Shown: positions 1-7,024, numbered from the stretch's first letter. The stretch is 15,649 nt of DNA from Spirochaetaceae bacterium (GCA_028527945.1 JAQQAK010000315.1:1-15649), one strand, 5' to 3'. A program made the numbers and translations. The notes: a model not told the origin generated them from the letters alone.

Positions 1-558
1 TTTGAAATATTCTTTTACTATATATTTATCTTTGCAATATTTTTTAATATTTTTAAAATCAATCCTGTTTTTGTACTAACACGTAATTTTTGGGATCTTT
101 ACCCGATGTTGCAAACTCGATTAATATATTACGGCAAATTGGTAGGAACTTTATCTCTTCTAAGCGCGGGACTTTTTGCAACAGGATTAGAATATCAAAG
201 AATAGGACTTGCGACAGTATTAGTTTTTCTTATTCCTGCAGCACTAGTTATGGTTCTACCAATAGATACATCTGTAATAGTTATTGGAAATACTTTTAAG
301 ATTGGTAGTTTTATAGAATTAATTTCAATAATTATGATTATCAATGTTATTTCAATAATTAATTTCATTATAGCTGGAATAAAAAATGACAATAAAGATT
401 ACTACATAATAGCAATAACTTTATTACTTGCAATTACAGGAAGAGAAATTGCATTTTATTTTACAAACACATTTCTTGAAGCAGCAGGTTTTCTACTACT
501 GTTAGTTGGAACAAGTATTTTTTCATGGAAAGTTCACCATTTGTATTTATGGTATTAA
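1..558 (+). CDS. Integral membrane protein, function unknown (5' end cut by window)
   Basis: The frame is open from the first base of the window to a TAA at 556-558, so this is the C-terminal 185 residues of a longer protein. An internal ATG at 106 exists, but the reading frame continues upstream of it with the same hydrophobic character, so I treat the gene as partial. About six hydrophobic stretches are visible, near residues 1-20, 44-63, 70-88, 104-126, 133-146 and 155-172, joined by short loops. The tail HHLYLWY ends right after the last helix. No catalytic motif is visible and I do not recognise the family. It could be the membrane part of a sensor or of an uncharacterised spirochaete membrane protein. 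It converges on the lipid kinase gene; the two stop codons share the sequence TTAA. Confidence 0.7.
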   Translation, partial: FEIFFYYIFIFAIFFNIFKINPVFVLTRNFWDLYPMLQTRLIYYGKLVGTLSLLSAGLFATGLEYQRIGLATVLVFLIPAALVMVLPIDTSVIVIGNTFKIGSFIELISIIMIINVISIINFIIAGIKNDNKDYYIIAITLLLAITGREIAFYFTNTFLEAAGFLLLLVGTSIFSWKVHHLYLWY

Positions 559-1187
559 AGAAGAAGCATAGCAACCATTCCAGTAAAAACAGGAATAAGT
601 AAATTATCAAGGTCCTTTATAGGAACAAGTTCTGTAACTGCAGCTATGGCAGCAATTATGAAAGCAGCTTTTATATCTGCACCTATTGCAAAAGTAACAA
701 TAAAAACAGCAACAAAACATGCAAGAGTGCCTTCTAATGTTTTTTTACCCAATATTTCTGGATATTTTATTCGACCAAAAAACTTACCAACAATACTAGC
801 GGCACTATCACCAAAAGCCAAAGCATAAATACCAACAGCAGCCGCAGTTGATGGATAAAGCATTAAAGCGAGAAGAGTCCCAACAGCAAGGGCAACAGGT
901 CCAAGAACAAAATGCCCCTTGTCACGAGTTCTTGATGCCGCATCAGTAATACCGGAAATAAGTAAGACACGCCTGCCATTCAACCGCATTGCTTCACATA
1001 CAGAATAAACAACAATTGCCGCAACAAGAAAAGACTTTGTTGCAAAAAGATTAACAGAAGCAGCCAAAGGCACAAAAGCAACCATTAAATGAATACATTT
1101 TCTAAAAAGTTCTGTTCTTATTTCAGAAGAAAAAGGTTTGATATTGGAAAAAGCAGGTACGGCATTAAATATCTTACTATCACTCAT
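555..1187 (-). CDS. CTP-dependent lipid kinase, dolichol/phytol/diacylglycerol kinase family
   Basis: This 210-residue polytopic membrane protein has the signature of the SEC59/DGK1/VTE5 family, which transfers phosphate from CTP to a polyprenol or diacylglycerol at the inner membrane. Visible motifs are RKCIHL (residues 29-34), DKGHFVLGP (89-97), the core AFGDSAASIVGKFFGR (124-139) followed by GKKTLEGT (147-154), and the late ELVPIKDLDNLLIPV (186-200). The GD..A..xG..xG and K-T-xEG elements are the CTP-binding signature of the family. Length is normal for bacterial members. The ATG at 1185-1187 has GGAGA about 13 nt upstream, rather far for a ribosome binding site. The exact lipid substrate cannot be told from sequence; undecaprenol or diacylglycerol recycling is possible. 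It appears to be transcribed alone. Confidence 0.82.
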   Translation of the reverse strand: MSDSKIFNAVPAFSNIKPFSSEIRTELFRKCIHLMVAFVPLAASVNLFATKSFLVAAIVVYSVCEAMRLNGRRVLLISGITDAASRTRDKGHFVLGPVALAVGTLLALMLYPSTAAAVGIYALAFGDSAASIVGKFFGRIKYPEILGKKTLEGTLACFVAVFIVTFAIGADIKAAFIIAAIAAVTELVPIKDLDNLLIPVFTGMVAMLLL

Positions 1188-1377
1188 AGTGTAAATAAAT
1201 CTCCAAAATATAATTAGTAATAAAATAGCAATATTTATGCCAAATATAAAAATTATTTTTCAAAGATAATAAACCATTACAATATAAAGATTTAAAAAAA
1301 TTAATATTTTTTTATTTTTAACAGCAGGAAGTTATAGTATACTTTTTTATACACCTAAATTCACATTTTACAATATA

Positions 1378-1402
1378 TCTGCAGACATTTTTTGCCTGCA
1401 GA
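1378..1402 (-). terminator. Weak hairpin downstream of mrp
   Basis: TCTGCAG (1378-1384) pairs with CTGCAGA (1396-1402), followed by one mismatch and two further pairs closing a T-rich loop. It lies 22 bp past the mrp stop codon. No U-run follows on the minus strand, so it may be an RNA-stabilising hairpin or a poor terminator. The rest of 1188-1423 is A+T-rich, with no coding frame that I can support. Confidence 0.25.
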
Positions 1403-1423
1403 ATCAATAGCCAAAACAAATTA

Positions 1424-2233
1424 TTAACCAATAGCTTCAGCAACTTTATTTACTATTTCACTTAAATTCTGAACAGCAGGAGAATCAGGATGAGTTTTAA
1501 AAACATCAAGCCCTTTATCTTCAGCTTCCATCATTCGTTGATCAATAGGTAGCCGACCTAAAAATGGAACACCGAATTCCTCAGCAGCCTTCTCTCCGCC
1601 TCCAGAACCAAAAATATTATGAGTTTTTCCACAATCAGGACATACAAAACCACTCATATTTTCAATAACTCCCAAAACTGGGACATTCAACTGCTTTGAA
1701 AAGTTAATACTTTTTCTTGAATCAAGAACAGCAACCTCCTGAGGAGTTGTGACAATAACACTACCATCAATGTTTGGAATCAACTGACAAACTGAAAGGG
1801 GTTCATCACCAGTTCCTGGGGGAGAATCGACAATAAGAAAATCAAGCTCTCCCCAGGCCACATCTGCAAGCAGCTGCTTGATAAATCCCATTTTTAACGG
1901 ACCACGCCAAACTATAGGAGAGTCTGCATCATTTCCCGCCATTGCAAGACTTACAACTTTTAAATTATCACCTAATAGAGGTGCCTCAATTCCATCATCA
2001 GTCTGGTATAACGTGGCATCCATACCAAGCATTTTTGCAACATTAGGACCATGAATATCAGTATCCATTAATCCAACTTGAAACCCTTTTGAGGCAAGCC
2101 CTCGTGCGATATTAACGGCAACTGTAGATTTTCCAACACCGCCTTTACCACTCATAACAACAATCTTATGCTTTACAAGCTTCATTCGAGATTCAAGACG
2201 CTCGTCCTGCTCTATTTGTTCTTTAGTCTTCAT
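1424..2233 (-). CDS. mrp: Mrp/NBP35 (ApbC) family iron-sulfur carrier ATPase
   Basis: This 269-residue cytoplasmic P-loop ATPase belongs to the group that carries or delivers Fe-S clusters to target proteins. The deviant Walker A motif SGKGGVGKS lies at residues 28-36, the switch region DTDIHGPN at 57-64, and the family hallmark DFLIVDSPPGTGDE at 131-144. The pair of cysteines in CPDC (198-201) is the bridging Fe-S site of Mrp/NBP35 dimers. There is no N-terminal DUF59 domain, as in the shorter Mrp proteins of anaerobes. Its ribosome binding site (AAAGG) overlaps the stop codon of the upstream NifX-like gene, only 10 bp away, so the two are co-translated. In Desulfovibrio, Mrp-type ATPases act with NifX-like 'orange protein' domains, and this operon looks like the unfused version of that partnership (inference). 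Confidence 0.92.
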   Translation of the reverse strand: MKTKEQIEQDERLESRMKLVKHKIVVMSGKGGVGKSTVAVNIARGLASKGFQVGLMDTDIHGPNVAKMLGMDATLYQTDDGIEAPLLGDNLKVVSLAMAGNDADSPIVWRGPLKMGFIKQLLADVAWGELDFLIVDSPPGTGDEPLSVCQLIPNIDGSVIVTTPQEVAVLDSRKSINFSKQLNVPVLGVIENMSGFVCPDCGKTHNIFGSGGGEKAAEEFGVPFLGRLPIDQRMMEAEDKGLDVFKTHPDSPAVQNLSEIVNKVAEAIG

Positions 2234-2243
2234 TTATTAACCT

Positions 2244-2615
2244 TTAATGTCCACAATGATGATCGCCGTCATCATGATGCTCATCATGATGACTGCAACC
2301 AACTTCTCCATGAGCCAAAGTCCCTGCCCTAAACGCTTCAAGAACATCATCAACAGAACCGCTCGCTGAGCCAATAACTTCAATTCCATTTTTCTGTAAA
2401 TTCATTACTGCTCCGCCACCTATACCGCCTACAATAGCGACCTTTACACCAAGCCCGGAGAGCATGGTCGGAATAGACTGACAATCGCCGCCTTCATTTG
2501 ATATATATTTTTTATCCTTGATACCATCGGCTTCTACATCAGCCACCGTAAAGCCTGGGCCATGCCCAAAATGAGGCGATACCTGATCGCCTGCTGTTGC
2601 TACTGCTACTTTCAT
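2244..2615 (-). CDS. NifX/NifB C-domain-like metal-cofactor binding protein with His-rich tail
   Basis: This small cytoplasmic protein of 123 residues belongs to the dinitrogenase iron-molybdenum cofactor-binding family. It starts with the typical MKVAVAT strand and the S-P-H-F-G-H-G-P motif (residues 13-20), then IVGGIGGGAV (61-70), the usual glycine-rich loop. The last 17 residues, from Cys107 to His123, hold seven His, two Cys and many Asp/Glu, a probable metal-binding or storage tail. The ATG at 2613-2615 is preceded by a strong AAGGAGAT at good spacing. It lies 10 bp upstream of mrp in the same operon. No nitrogenase genes are nearby, so nitrogen fixation is not implied; related proteins handle Fe-S or Mo/Cu clusters. 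The exact metal is unknown. Confidence 0.85.
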   Translation of the reverse strand: MKVAVATAGDQVSPHFGHGPGFTVADVEADGIKDKKYISNEGGDCQSIPTMLSGLGVKVAIVGGIGGGAVMNLQKNGIEVIGSASGSVDDVLEAFRAGTLAHGEVGCSHHDEHHDDGDHHCGH

Positions 2616-2698
2616 TATTTATCTCCTTATAACTCAACATTAACCGTGAGTCAAAAAATTACTAAAAGATTAAGCCATACAATAATGCTCTATAACTT

Positions 2699-2727
2699 AA
2701 AAAAATCAATTTTCATACAAGATTGAT
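2699..2727 (-). terminator. Probable intrinsic terminator of fur
   Basis: Read on the minus strand, ATCAAT pairs with ATTGAT, extended by two pairs across one mismatch around a GTATG loop, and is followed directly by a run of seven T. The stem is A+T-rich and weak, but the U-run and its position 12 bp past the fur stop codon fit a terminator. It would separate fur from the nifX-like/mrp operon. Confidence 0.5.
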
Positions 2728-2738
2728 AAAACCTGCCT

Positions 2739-3230
2739 TCAACTCAGTTTTTTCTTGCATTCGGGACAAATCCCATGAATTTGAACAACTTGTTTATTTA
2801 TTTCAAATCCATACCTTGCAGAAAGCCGTTCTTCAAGCTGACGATAAAGCTCAATATCATCATCTGATAATTCTGAATATCTGATAACCTTATAACAATT
2901 ATCACAAATCAATTGATGATGATATCTATCATTCTGATTATCAGCAGCAATATAAAGGCTTCGACCTTCTCCAAAATTCTGCCTTGTTACAAGTCCAAGC
3001 TCATCCATCAGGACAAGAGTCCTGTACACAGTAGCAAGACCTATAGCAGGATAATTTTCTCTGATAATGGAATATATTTCTTCAGCACCCAGATACTTGT
3101 CGGACTGTTCTAAAACTTCGGCAACAAGCTGCCTGGGAATAGTCATTCTCATTCCTCTATTTTTAATACCGCCTTCAAGCCGCCGGCAGCATGGACGCAT
3201 TCCATGAAAATCATCCATTTTTTCACTCAT
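2739..3230 (-). CDS. fur: Fur-family ferric/metal uptake regulator
   Basis: This 163-residue dimeric metal-sensing repressor has an N-terminal winged helix (about residues 25-90) containing the family motif GLATVYRTLVLMDELGLV (64-81), followed by a dimerisation and metal-binding domain. Structural-zinc cysteines are present as CDNC (109-112) and CPEC (155-158). In the regulatory-metal region the HHxH of classical Fur reads YHHQ (103-106), so the last His is Gln. This makes the sensed metal less certain, but the VTRQNF segment and the operator sequence both favour Fur over PerR or Zur. The ATG at 3228-3230 gives an N-terminal arm about 20 residues longer than minimal members. A second ATG at 3216-3218 with GAGTG upstream is an alternative start. 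A perfect Fur box lies over the predicted transcription start, implying autoregulation. Confidence 0.9.
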   Translation of the reverse strand: MSEKMDDFHGMRPCCRRLEGGIKNRGMRMTIPRQLVAEVLEQSDKYLGAEEIYSIIRENYPAIGLATVYRTLVLMDELGLVTRQNFGEGRSLYIAADNQNDRYHHQLICDNCYKVIRYSELSDDDIELYRQLEERLSARYGFEINKQVVQIHGICPECKKKLS

Positions 3231-3255
3231 TCGTGAAATCCCAAAAAAGTTTTGA

Positions 3256-3276
3256 TATTGATAATCATTATCAATA
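3256..3276. promoter_or_regulatory. Fur box, perfect 10-1-10 dyad
   Basis: TATTGATAAT and ATTATCAATA flank a single central C and are perfect reverse complements. The core is an exact match to the TGATAAT-N-ATTATCA 7-1-7 consensus of Bacillus-type Fur boxes, and it differs from the PerR and Zur consensus arms. It sits immediately downstream of the predicted fur -10 box, covering the expected transcription start. The amidohydrolase gene on the other side starts about 190 bp away, with its own promoter about 80 bp from the box, so only fur is an obvious target. Confidence 0.85.
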
Positions 3277-3304
3277 AGATATCACAGGAAACATCAGAAA
3301 TCAA
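3276..3304 (-). promoter_or_regulatory. Predicted promoter of fur
   Basis: On the minus strand, TTGATT (3299-3304) and TATCTT (3276-3281) are 17 bp apart, and a TG one base upstream of the -10 makes it extended. The -10 abuts the Fur box, the classic arrangement for repression. The match is only 4 of 6 in each hexamer, so the operator position is the stronger support. Confidence 0.5.
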
Positions 3305-3354
3305 GCGTTTAGCAAACTCAAACTCATGAATTTAATTATTTCTACAAATGTATA

Positions 3355-3383
3355 TTGACAGAAAAAATTATAAGAACTATCGT
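3355..3383 (+). promoter_or_regulatory. Predicted promoter of the amidohydrolase gene
   Basis: A perfect -35 TTGACA (3355-3360) is followed after 17 bp by TATCGT (3378-3383, 4 of 6). The start codon is about 80 bp further on, leaving an untranslated leader that includes a short palindrome around AGCTTTAAGCT just before the ribosome binding site. Confidence 0.45.
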
Positions 3384-3466
3384 CATACCTATCAAACTGA
3401 TTCAGTACATCTGGTTTGTTTGAGAGATAAATACCAATGAAGCTTTAAGCTAAGAGGAGAAAAACA

Positions 3467-4768
3467 ATGGATGATTACGTAATCAAATGCGGAACACTCA
3501 TTGACGGAACAGGACGAGAGCCTGTTAAAGACGCAAAGATTCTGATCAGAAACAACCGAATTGCAAGGATCGAACAAAAAGGCGGAACAGATCTGGACAA
3601 CTTTCCTAATATTGTTGACGCATCTAACAAAACAGTATTGCCAGGAATAATTGACTCACACAAGCACGTTCTTAACTGTGGAGGCGACGGTGTCGGCGTA
3701 GGATTAACTGTTGCTCAAGCTAAAGAGAATATACATCAAATATATAAAGGAGGAGTTACATCCGTACTGGATCTGGGCTCCGCAAATATAATTGAACTAA
3801 TAACCAAATTACCGCAAAAACAACCAAAAATCTTTTATGCTATAACCATTCTCACATGTCCAAATGGATATCCTGGAGAATATATGGATAGAAAGTTTTA
3901 TAAAATGGGTTCTGTTGCAGAATGTGAGACAGAAAGCGACATAAAGAAAGCTATAAAAAAATTATACAAAAAGGGCGTTTCTACTATAAAAACTGCTGTT
4001 GTAACAAGAACTTTTGATGGAAGACCTCAAGTTTGCTGGACAGATAAACAATTACAAGCACTTACAGACGAAGCGCATAGCTACGGCTTAAAAGTATGTG
4101 CTCATATCACTTATAAAGATGACTACGCGCAAGCGGCACGCTGTGGAATTGACAGTATTCACCATGCAGCCTTTGATGGAAAAATGTATGAAAAAGACCT
4201 TGATGACATGATAAACAAAGGGATTGTTTTTGTACCAACGCTGAGCTTGATTGATTTAATGGTAACAGGACTTAAAGAAAACTGGATAAATCAAAAAGAC
4301 TATAACCCTCCAGTAAGTGATGCAATAAAAGAAAACATGAGAAATTTTACAAAAGCATTTCAGGAATGTCCTGATGACAAACCAGTTGGAAACTTGTTTG
4401 TAAAGGTTCCAAAAGAAGAACTTTGCAGAATCCCGGAAATTCAACTAGAAAATGTTAAAGAGTATATAAAACGAGGAGGAACTGTAGCTATGGGAACAGA
4501 CTCATCACTAGGATTCTCTCTTCATACAACTCCTGTAAGAGAAATTGAGCTATTGGCAGAAGCTGGCTTATCTAATGTCGAAGCGATAAAAGCATCCACA
4601 CTAACAGCTGCCTCTGTTTTCGGAAAAGAAAACGAAATAGGGTCTATAGAAACCGGAAAATTAGCTGATATTTTAGTTGTTAATGGAGATGTTGCCCAAA
4701 ATTTATCTGCACTAAATAATACTGAAATGGTATTTATTAACGGTAAAAAAATATATCATAAAGATTAA
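3467..4768 (+). CDS. Metal-dependent amidohydrolase (imidazolonepropionase/prolidase-like)
   Basis: This 433-residue cytoplasmic hydrolase of the amidohydrolase superfamily is probably a zinc enzyme acting on a C-N bond. The N-terminal beta-sandwich part is followed by a TIM barrel with every metal ligand visible: His65-Lys-His67 in IDSHKH, the likely carboxylated Lys175 in STIKTA, His213 in CAHITY, His232/His233 in IHHAA, and the catalytic Asp345 in MGTDSS. The C-terminal sandwich returns with GSIETGKLADILVV (392-405), as usual in the family. The ATG is preceded by AGAGGAGA at good spacing. The closest style is the Xaa-Pro dipeptidase/imidazolonepropionase-related 'amidohydrolase family' proteins; the substrate cannot be deduced. 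The next gene is a TetR regulator on the same strand, which may control it (inference). Confidence 0.88.
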   Translation: MDDYVIKCGTLIDGTGREPVKDAKILIRNNRIARIEQKGGTDLDNFPNIVDASNKTVLPGIIDSHKHVLNCGGDGVGVGLTVAQAKENIHQIYKGGVTSVLDLGSANIIELITKLPQKQPKIFYAITILTCPNGYPGEYMDRKFYKMGSVAECETESDIKKAIKKLYKKGVSTIKTAVVTRTFDGRPQVCWTDKQLQALTDEAHSYGLKVCAHITYKDDYAQAARCGIDSIHHAAFDGKMYEKDLDDMINKGIVFVPTLSLIDLMVTGLKENWINQKDYNPPVSDAIKENMRNFTKAFQECPDDKPVGNLFVKVPKEELCRIPEIQLENVKEYIKRGGTVAMGTDSSLGFSLHTTPVREIELLAEAGLSNVEAIKASTLTAASVFGKENEIGSIETGKLADILVVNGDVAQNLSALNNTEMVFINGKKIYHKD

Positions 4769-4773
4769 TATTA

Positions 4774-4814
4774 AAAGCCTCTTGCAAAAAGAATCTAAAT
4801 TTGCAGGAGGCTTT
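4774..4814 (+). terminator. Strong hairpin between amidohydrolase and TetR genes
   Basis: AAAGCCTCTTGCAAA (4774-4788) pairs with TTTGCAGGAGGCTTT (4800-4814) over 15 positions with a single G-U wobble and an 11-nt loop. It begins 6 bp after the amidohydrolase stop codon. Only three T close the stem and no longer U-run follows, so termination may be partial, letting some transcripts continue into the TetR gene. A bidirectional role is unlikely because both neighbours are on the plus strand. Confidence 0.6.
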
Positions 4815-4866
4815 GAGACTTATTGTCTTTGAATTTTGAAATTGCATCATTATAAGGAGAAAAAAC

Positions 4867-5430
4867 TTGAAAACAGATAATCCTGATATTATAGATAGAA
4901 TATATGATGAAACATTAAATCTGATTTTTTCTTATGGCGCAAAAGGTTGGACAATGGATACCGTTTGCCAAAAAAGCGGTATTGCCAAAGATACTCTCTA
5001 CAGAATTATTAATAATAAAGAAGAACTCATTAAAAATGCACTTTTAAAAGAACTTGGCAGACACGATGAAAAAATGAAGGATTTACTGCTCCAGAACAAA
5101 GATTTCTTTCATACTCTAAAAGACAGCACTGCCCTCTTGTCTGATTTTTTAGAAAAAATATCATTGGATAAATTAGGTCAAATTTTTCTTCAATATCCGC
5201 GAATGGAAACTGCAATCACCAACGGTATGGATGATTATTACTTAAACTTTGCAAACTTTCTTGAAGAGGGGAAAAAGTCAGGGCTATTAAAAGAAAATGT
5301 TGATACAAAGCTGTTAATAAATTTTATACATTCTTGCATTATGCAGATTCTAAAAAAACCGGAAATATATAACGCAACAAAAGATACAGAATCTTTATTA
5401 AATTATTTTATTGAAGGAATAAAAGCATAA
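4867..5430 (+). CDS. TetR/AcrR-family transcriptional regulator
   Basis: This 187-residue one-component repressor has an N-terminal DNA-binding domain (about residues 6-54). Its helix-turn-helix reads TMDTVCQKSGIAKDTLYRI, with the K/N-x-E-E-L linker motif NNKEELI typical of the family. The remaining residues form the all-helical, poorly conserved ligand-binding domain. The start codon is TTG at 4867-4869, chosen because AAGGAGA lies 6 nt upstream and because it places the helix-turn-helix at the usual distance from the N terminus. It lies 98 bp after the amidohydrolase gene behind a strong hairpin. The ligand and targets are unknown; the adjacent amidohydrolase is the only plausible nearby target. 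There is no efflux pump in this window. Confidence 0.88.
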   Translation: MKTDNPDIIDRIYDETLNLIFSYGAKGWTMDTVCQKSGIAKDTLYRIINNKEELIKNALLKELGRHDEKMKDLLLQNKDFFHTLKDSTALLSDFLEKISLDKLGQIFLQYPRMETAITNGMDDYYLNFANFLEEGKKSGLLKENVDTKLLINFIHSCIMQILKKPEIYNATKDTESLLNYFIEGIKA

Positions 5431-5465
5431 TTCAATATCTTTCAGTAAACTCAAATCAAACATTA

Positions 5466-5489
5466 GCAAGGAGACAATTATCTCCCTGC
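5466..5489. terminator. Hairpin between convergent TetR and receiver genes
   Basis: GCAAGGAGA (5466-5474) pairs with TCTCCCTGC (5481-5489) with one mismatch around a CAATTA loop. It sits in the 107-bp gap between two convergent genes, where a shared terminator is expected. Neither side has a clean T-run; the minus-strand side is mildly T-rich. Confidence 0.4.
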
Positions 5490-5537
5490 AATAAATGATA
5501 AATGTTGCTTCTATTTAGATTACCAGTAAAAAAATCG

Positions 5538-5909
5538 TTAAACGCAAAGCTGCTGAACTGAAGAAATTAAAGCATTTCGACTATACGGTTTCATCAGCCA
5601 GTTTGCTGGAGTATTAATTGTTCGCAGACCTCCAAAAATATCAAGGAGTTCTACAACTCTCTTTTCTGAAACAAGAAAAAGAACTGGGACTTTTTCACTT
5701 ATTTCCCTAAAAACCTTAACAGCTGAAATATGATTTTCTATTTTCATATCTAAATCAACAATAATCAGTTTCAAATTATTTTCAAAAGTATTCTGTAAAA
5801 TACAAGATGGAGTTTCAAAACTGCTGAAATCAATGCTTCCCTCAAAAGCAAACTTTATATTCCTAATCAATATTTCTGAGTCAGAAAAAATTATATATGG
5901 ATGCAGCAT
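5538..5909 (-). CDS. Stand-alone response-regulator receiver (REC) protein
   Basis: This protein of about 123 residues consists of one receiver domain with no output domain. The beta1 end keeps one acidic residue (IIFSDSE, Asp10), the phospho-acceptor position is Asp52 in LIIVDLDM, beta4 reads PVLFLVSE, and the conserved Lys is Lys107 in WLMKPYS. One of the two beta1 acidic residues and the usual Thr at the beta4 end are replaced (the nearest Ser is one position later), so phosphorylation may be altered. I place the start at ATG 5907-5909, where AGGAG overlaps the TAG of the upstream sigma gene. That Shine-Dalgarno is only 1 nt from the ATG, so translational coupling is likely and the exact start is uncertain. 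A longer form from 5954 would overlap the sigma gene by 41 bp and has no ribosome binding site. It is probably a partner or phospho-switch for the sigma factor (inference). Confidence 0.7.
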   Translation of the reverse strand: MLHPYIIFSDSEILIRNIKFAFEGSIDFSSFETPSCILQNTFENNLKLIIVDLDMKIENHISAVKVFREISEKVPVLFLVSEKRVVELLDIFGGLRTINTPANWLMKPYSRNALISSVQQLCV

Positions 5910-5913
5910 ACTC

Positions 5914-6882
5914 CTAAAGAACTTTACCCAATTCTTTAACTTGAGAAAATTCACCTAATTTTGTTATGGCCTTATTTTGAATTTGCCGTACACGTTCTCT
6001 TGTAATGTCAAATAATTGGCCAATATCTTCCAGCGTCTGAGGGGCATGACCATCAAGACCAAATCTTAATTTAATAATTTCACGCTCCCGCACAGTAAGT
6101 TGTGATAAAGAATATTTAAGTATTTCTTTTATATTAACCTGAAAAAATGTTTCAAAAGGCTCATAACTCTCATCACTTGGAATTAATTCTGAAAGCTGTG
6201 TCGCGCTTTCATCATCAACTATGGCGTCCAAAGAAGAAGTATCTCCTGTACTTGAAAGAACGGTTTCAACCTTATCTTCAGAAATATTCATATATTCTGC
6301 TATTTCAGCGGCCTTAGGTTCTCTCCCAAAAGATTGAGTAAGTTCTCTTGAGGCCGTATAACATTTTCGGGCAGAATTAAGAACATGAACAGGTATTCTT
6401 ATAGTTTTACCTTTATCAGCAATAGATTTGATTATTGCCTGCTGAATCCACCATGTTCCATAAGTAGAAAACTTACAGCCCTTGCGATAATCAAAACGTT
6501 CAACAGCCTCAATAAGACCAATATTGCCCTCATTTATTAAATCAATGAGATTAAGCCCTCGATGCTGATACTTTTTTGAAATAGAAACTACAAGCCTTAG
6601 ATTGCTAGTTACAAGCTTATTCCTACTCTCATTAAGCTCATCATCATAGAAAGCAATAGATTCACAAAACTCAAGATCGCTTATTTCATCAAACTGCTTC
6701 TTCTCTTCAAGATCTGAAATTGCTTCTTTAAGAGAACTCATATAACGCCCTAATTCCAGCTCTTCAGCCCTTGATAACAAAGGGTATGCTGAAATCTGTT
6801 TTAGATACGCGGAAAGTGAATCAGGTTCATTTCCAACACCATCTTTTTCACACTCAACTTCTTTATTCCATAAATCATTCAT
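5914..6882 (-). CDS. RpoD/RpoS-like sigma-70 family RNA polymerase sigma factor
   Basis: This 322-residue sigma factor directs RNA polymerase to a promoter set. It contains region 1.2 (SLSAYLKQISAYPLLS, residues 22-37), region 2 from NKLVTSNLRLVVSISKKYQ (88-106) through DLINEGNIGLIEAVERFD (114-131) and the -10-reading helix KFSTYGTWWIQQAI (137-150), region 3 (about 169-235), and region 4 with LTVREREIIKLRFGLDG (262-278) and the -35 helix ITRERVRQIQNKAITKLG (293-310). It lacks the long N-terminal region 1.1 and non-conserved insert of housekeeping RpoD, so I regard it as a group 2 (alternative, RpoS-like) sigma factor, though a small primary sigma cannot be excluded. I chose the ATG at 6880-6882; a TTG 24 bp upstream is possible, and neither has a clear ribosome binding site. 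Confidence 0.88.
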   Translation of the reverse strand: MNDLWNKEVECEKDGVGNEPDSLSAYLKQISAYPLLSRAEELELGRYMSSLKEAISDLEEKKQFDEISDLEFCESIAFYDDELNESRNKLVTSNLRLVVSISKKYQHRGLNLIDLINEGNIGLIEAVERFDYRKGCKFSTYGTWWIQQAIIKSIADKGKTIRIPVHVLNSARKCYTASRELTQSFGREPKAAEIAEYMNISEDKVETVLSSTGDTSSLDAIVDDESATQLSELIPSDESYEPFETFFQVNIKEILKYSLSQLTVREREIIKLRFGLDGHAPQTLEDIGQLFDITRERVRQIQNKAITKLGEFSQVKELGKVL

Positions 6883-7024
6883 GGTTAAGATAATGACATA
6901 GGCCAAAAAAATCCAAAATCAGGATTATTTGATAGAATTGATAAGAATTAATAACATAATAAGCATAAGAAAATTAAATAGACAGCATAAGTAAAACAAT
7001 AAATGAAATGTTAAGGCAAAATAT

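Noticed and set aside
2256..2295. Short ATGATG-type repeat in the nifX-like gene
   Set aside because: It is the coding sequence of the His/Asp-rich tail, not an independent repeat element.
2244..2615. Nitrogen fixation gene
   Set aside because: The family is broad and no nitrogenase structural or NifB radical-SAM gene is present, so a nif role is not supported.
2626..2654. TTGACT-17-TATAAG promoter-like sequence before the nifX-like gene (minus strand)
   Set aside because: The -10 overlaps the AAGGAG ribosome binding site, so the transcript would start about 4 nt before the ATG and lose that site. The TATAAGGAG overlap is probably coincidental.
4830..4858. TTGAAT and TATAAG promoter-like pair before the TetR gene
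   Set aside because: Same problem: the -10 coincides with the TATAAGGAG ribosome binding site, so it cannot serve as both.
5910..5954. Longer N terminus for the receiver protein, starting at 5954
   Set aside because: It would overlap the sigma gene by 41 bp, lacks a ribosome binding site, and adds residues outside the receiver fold.
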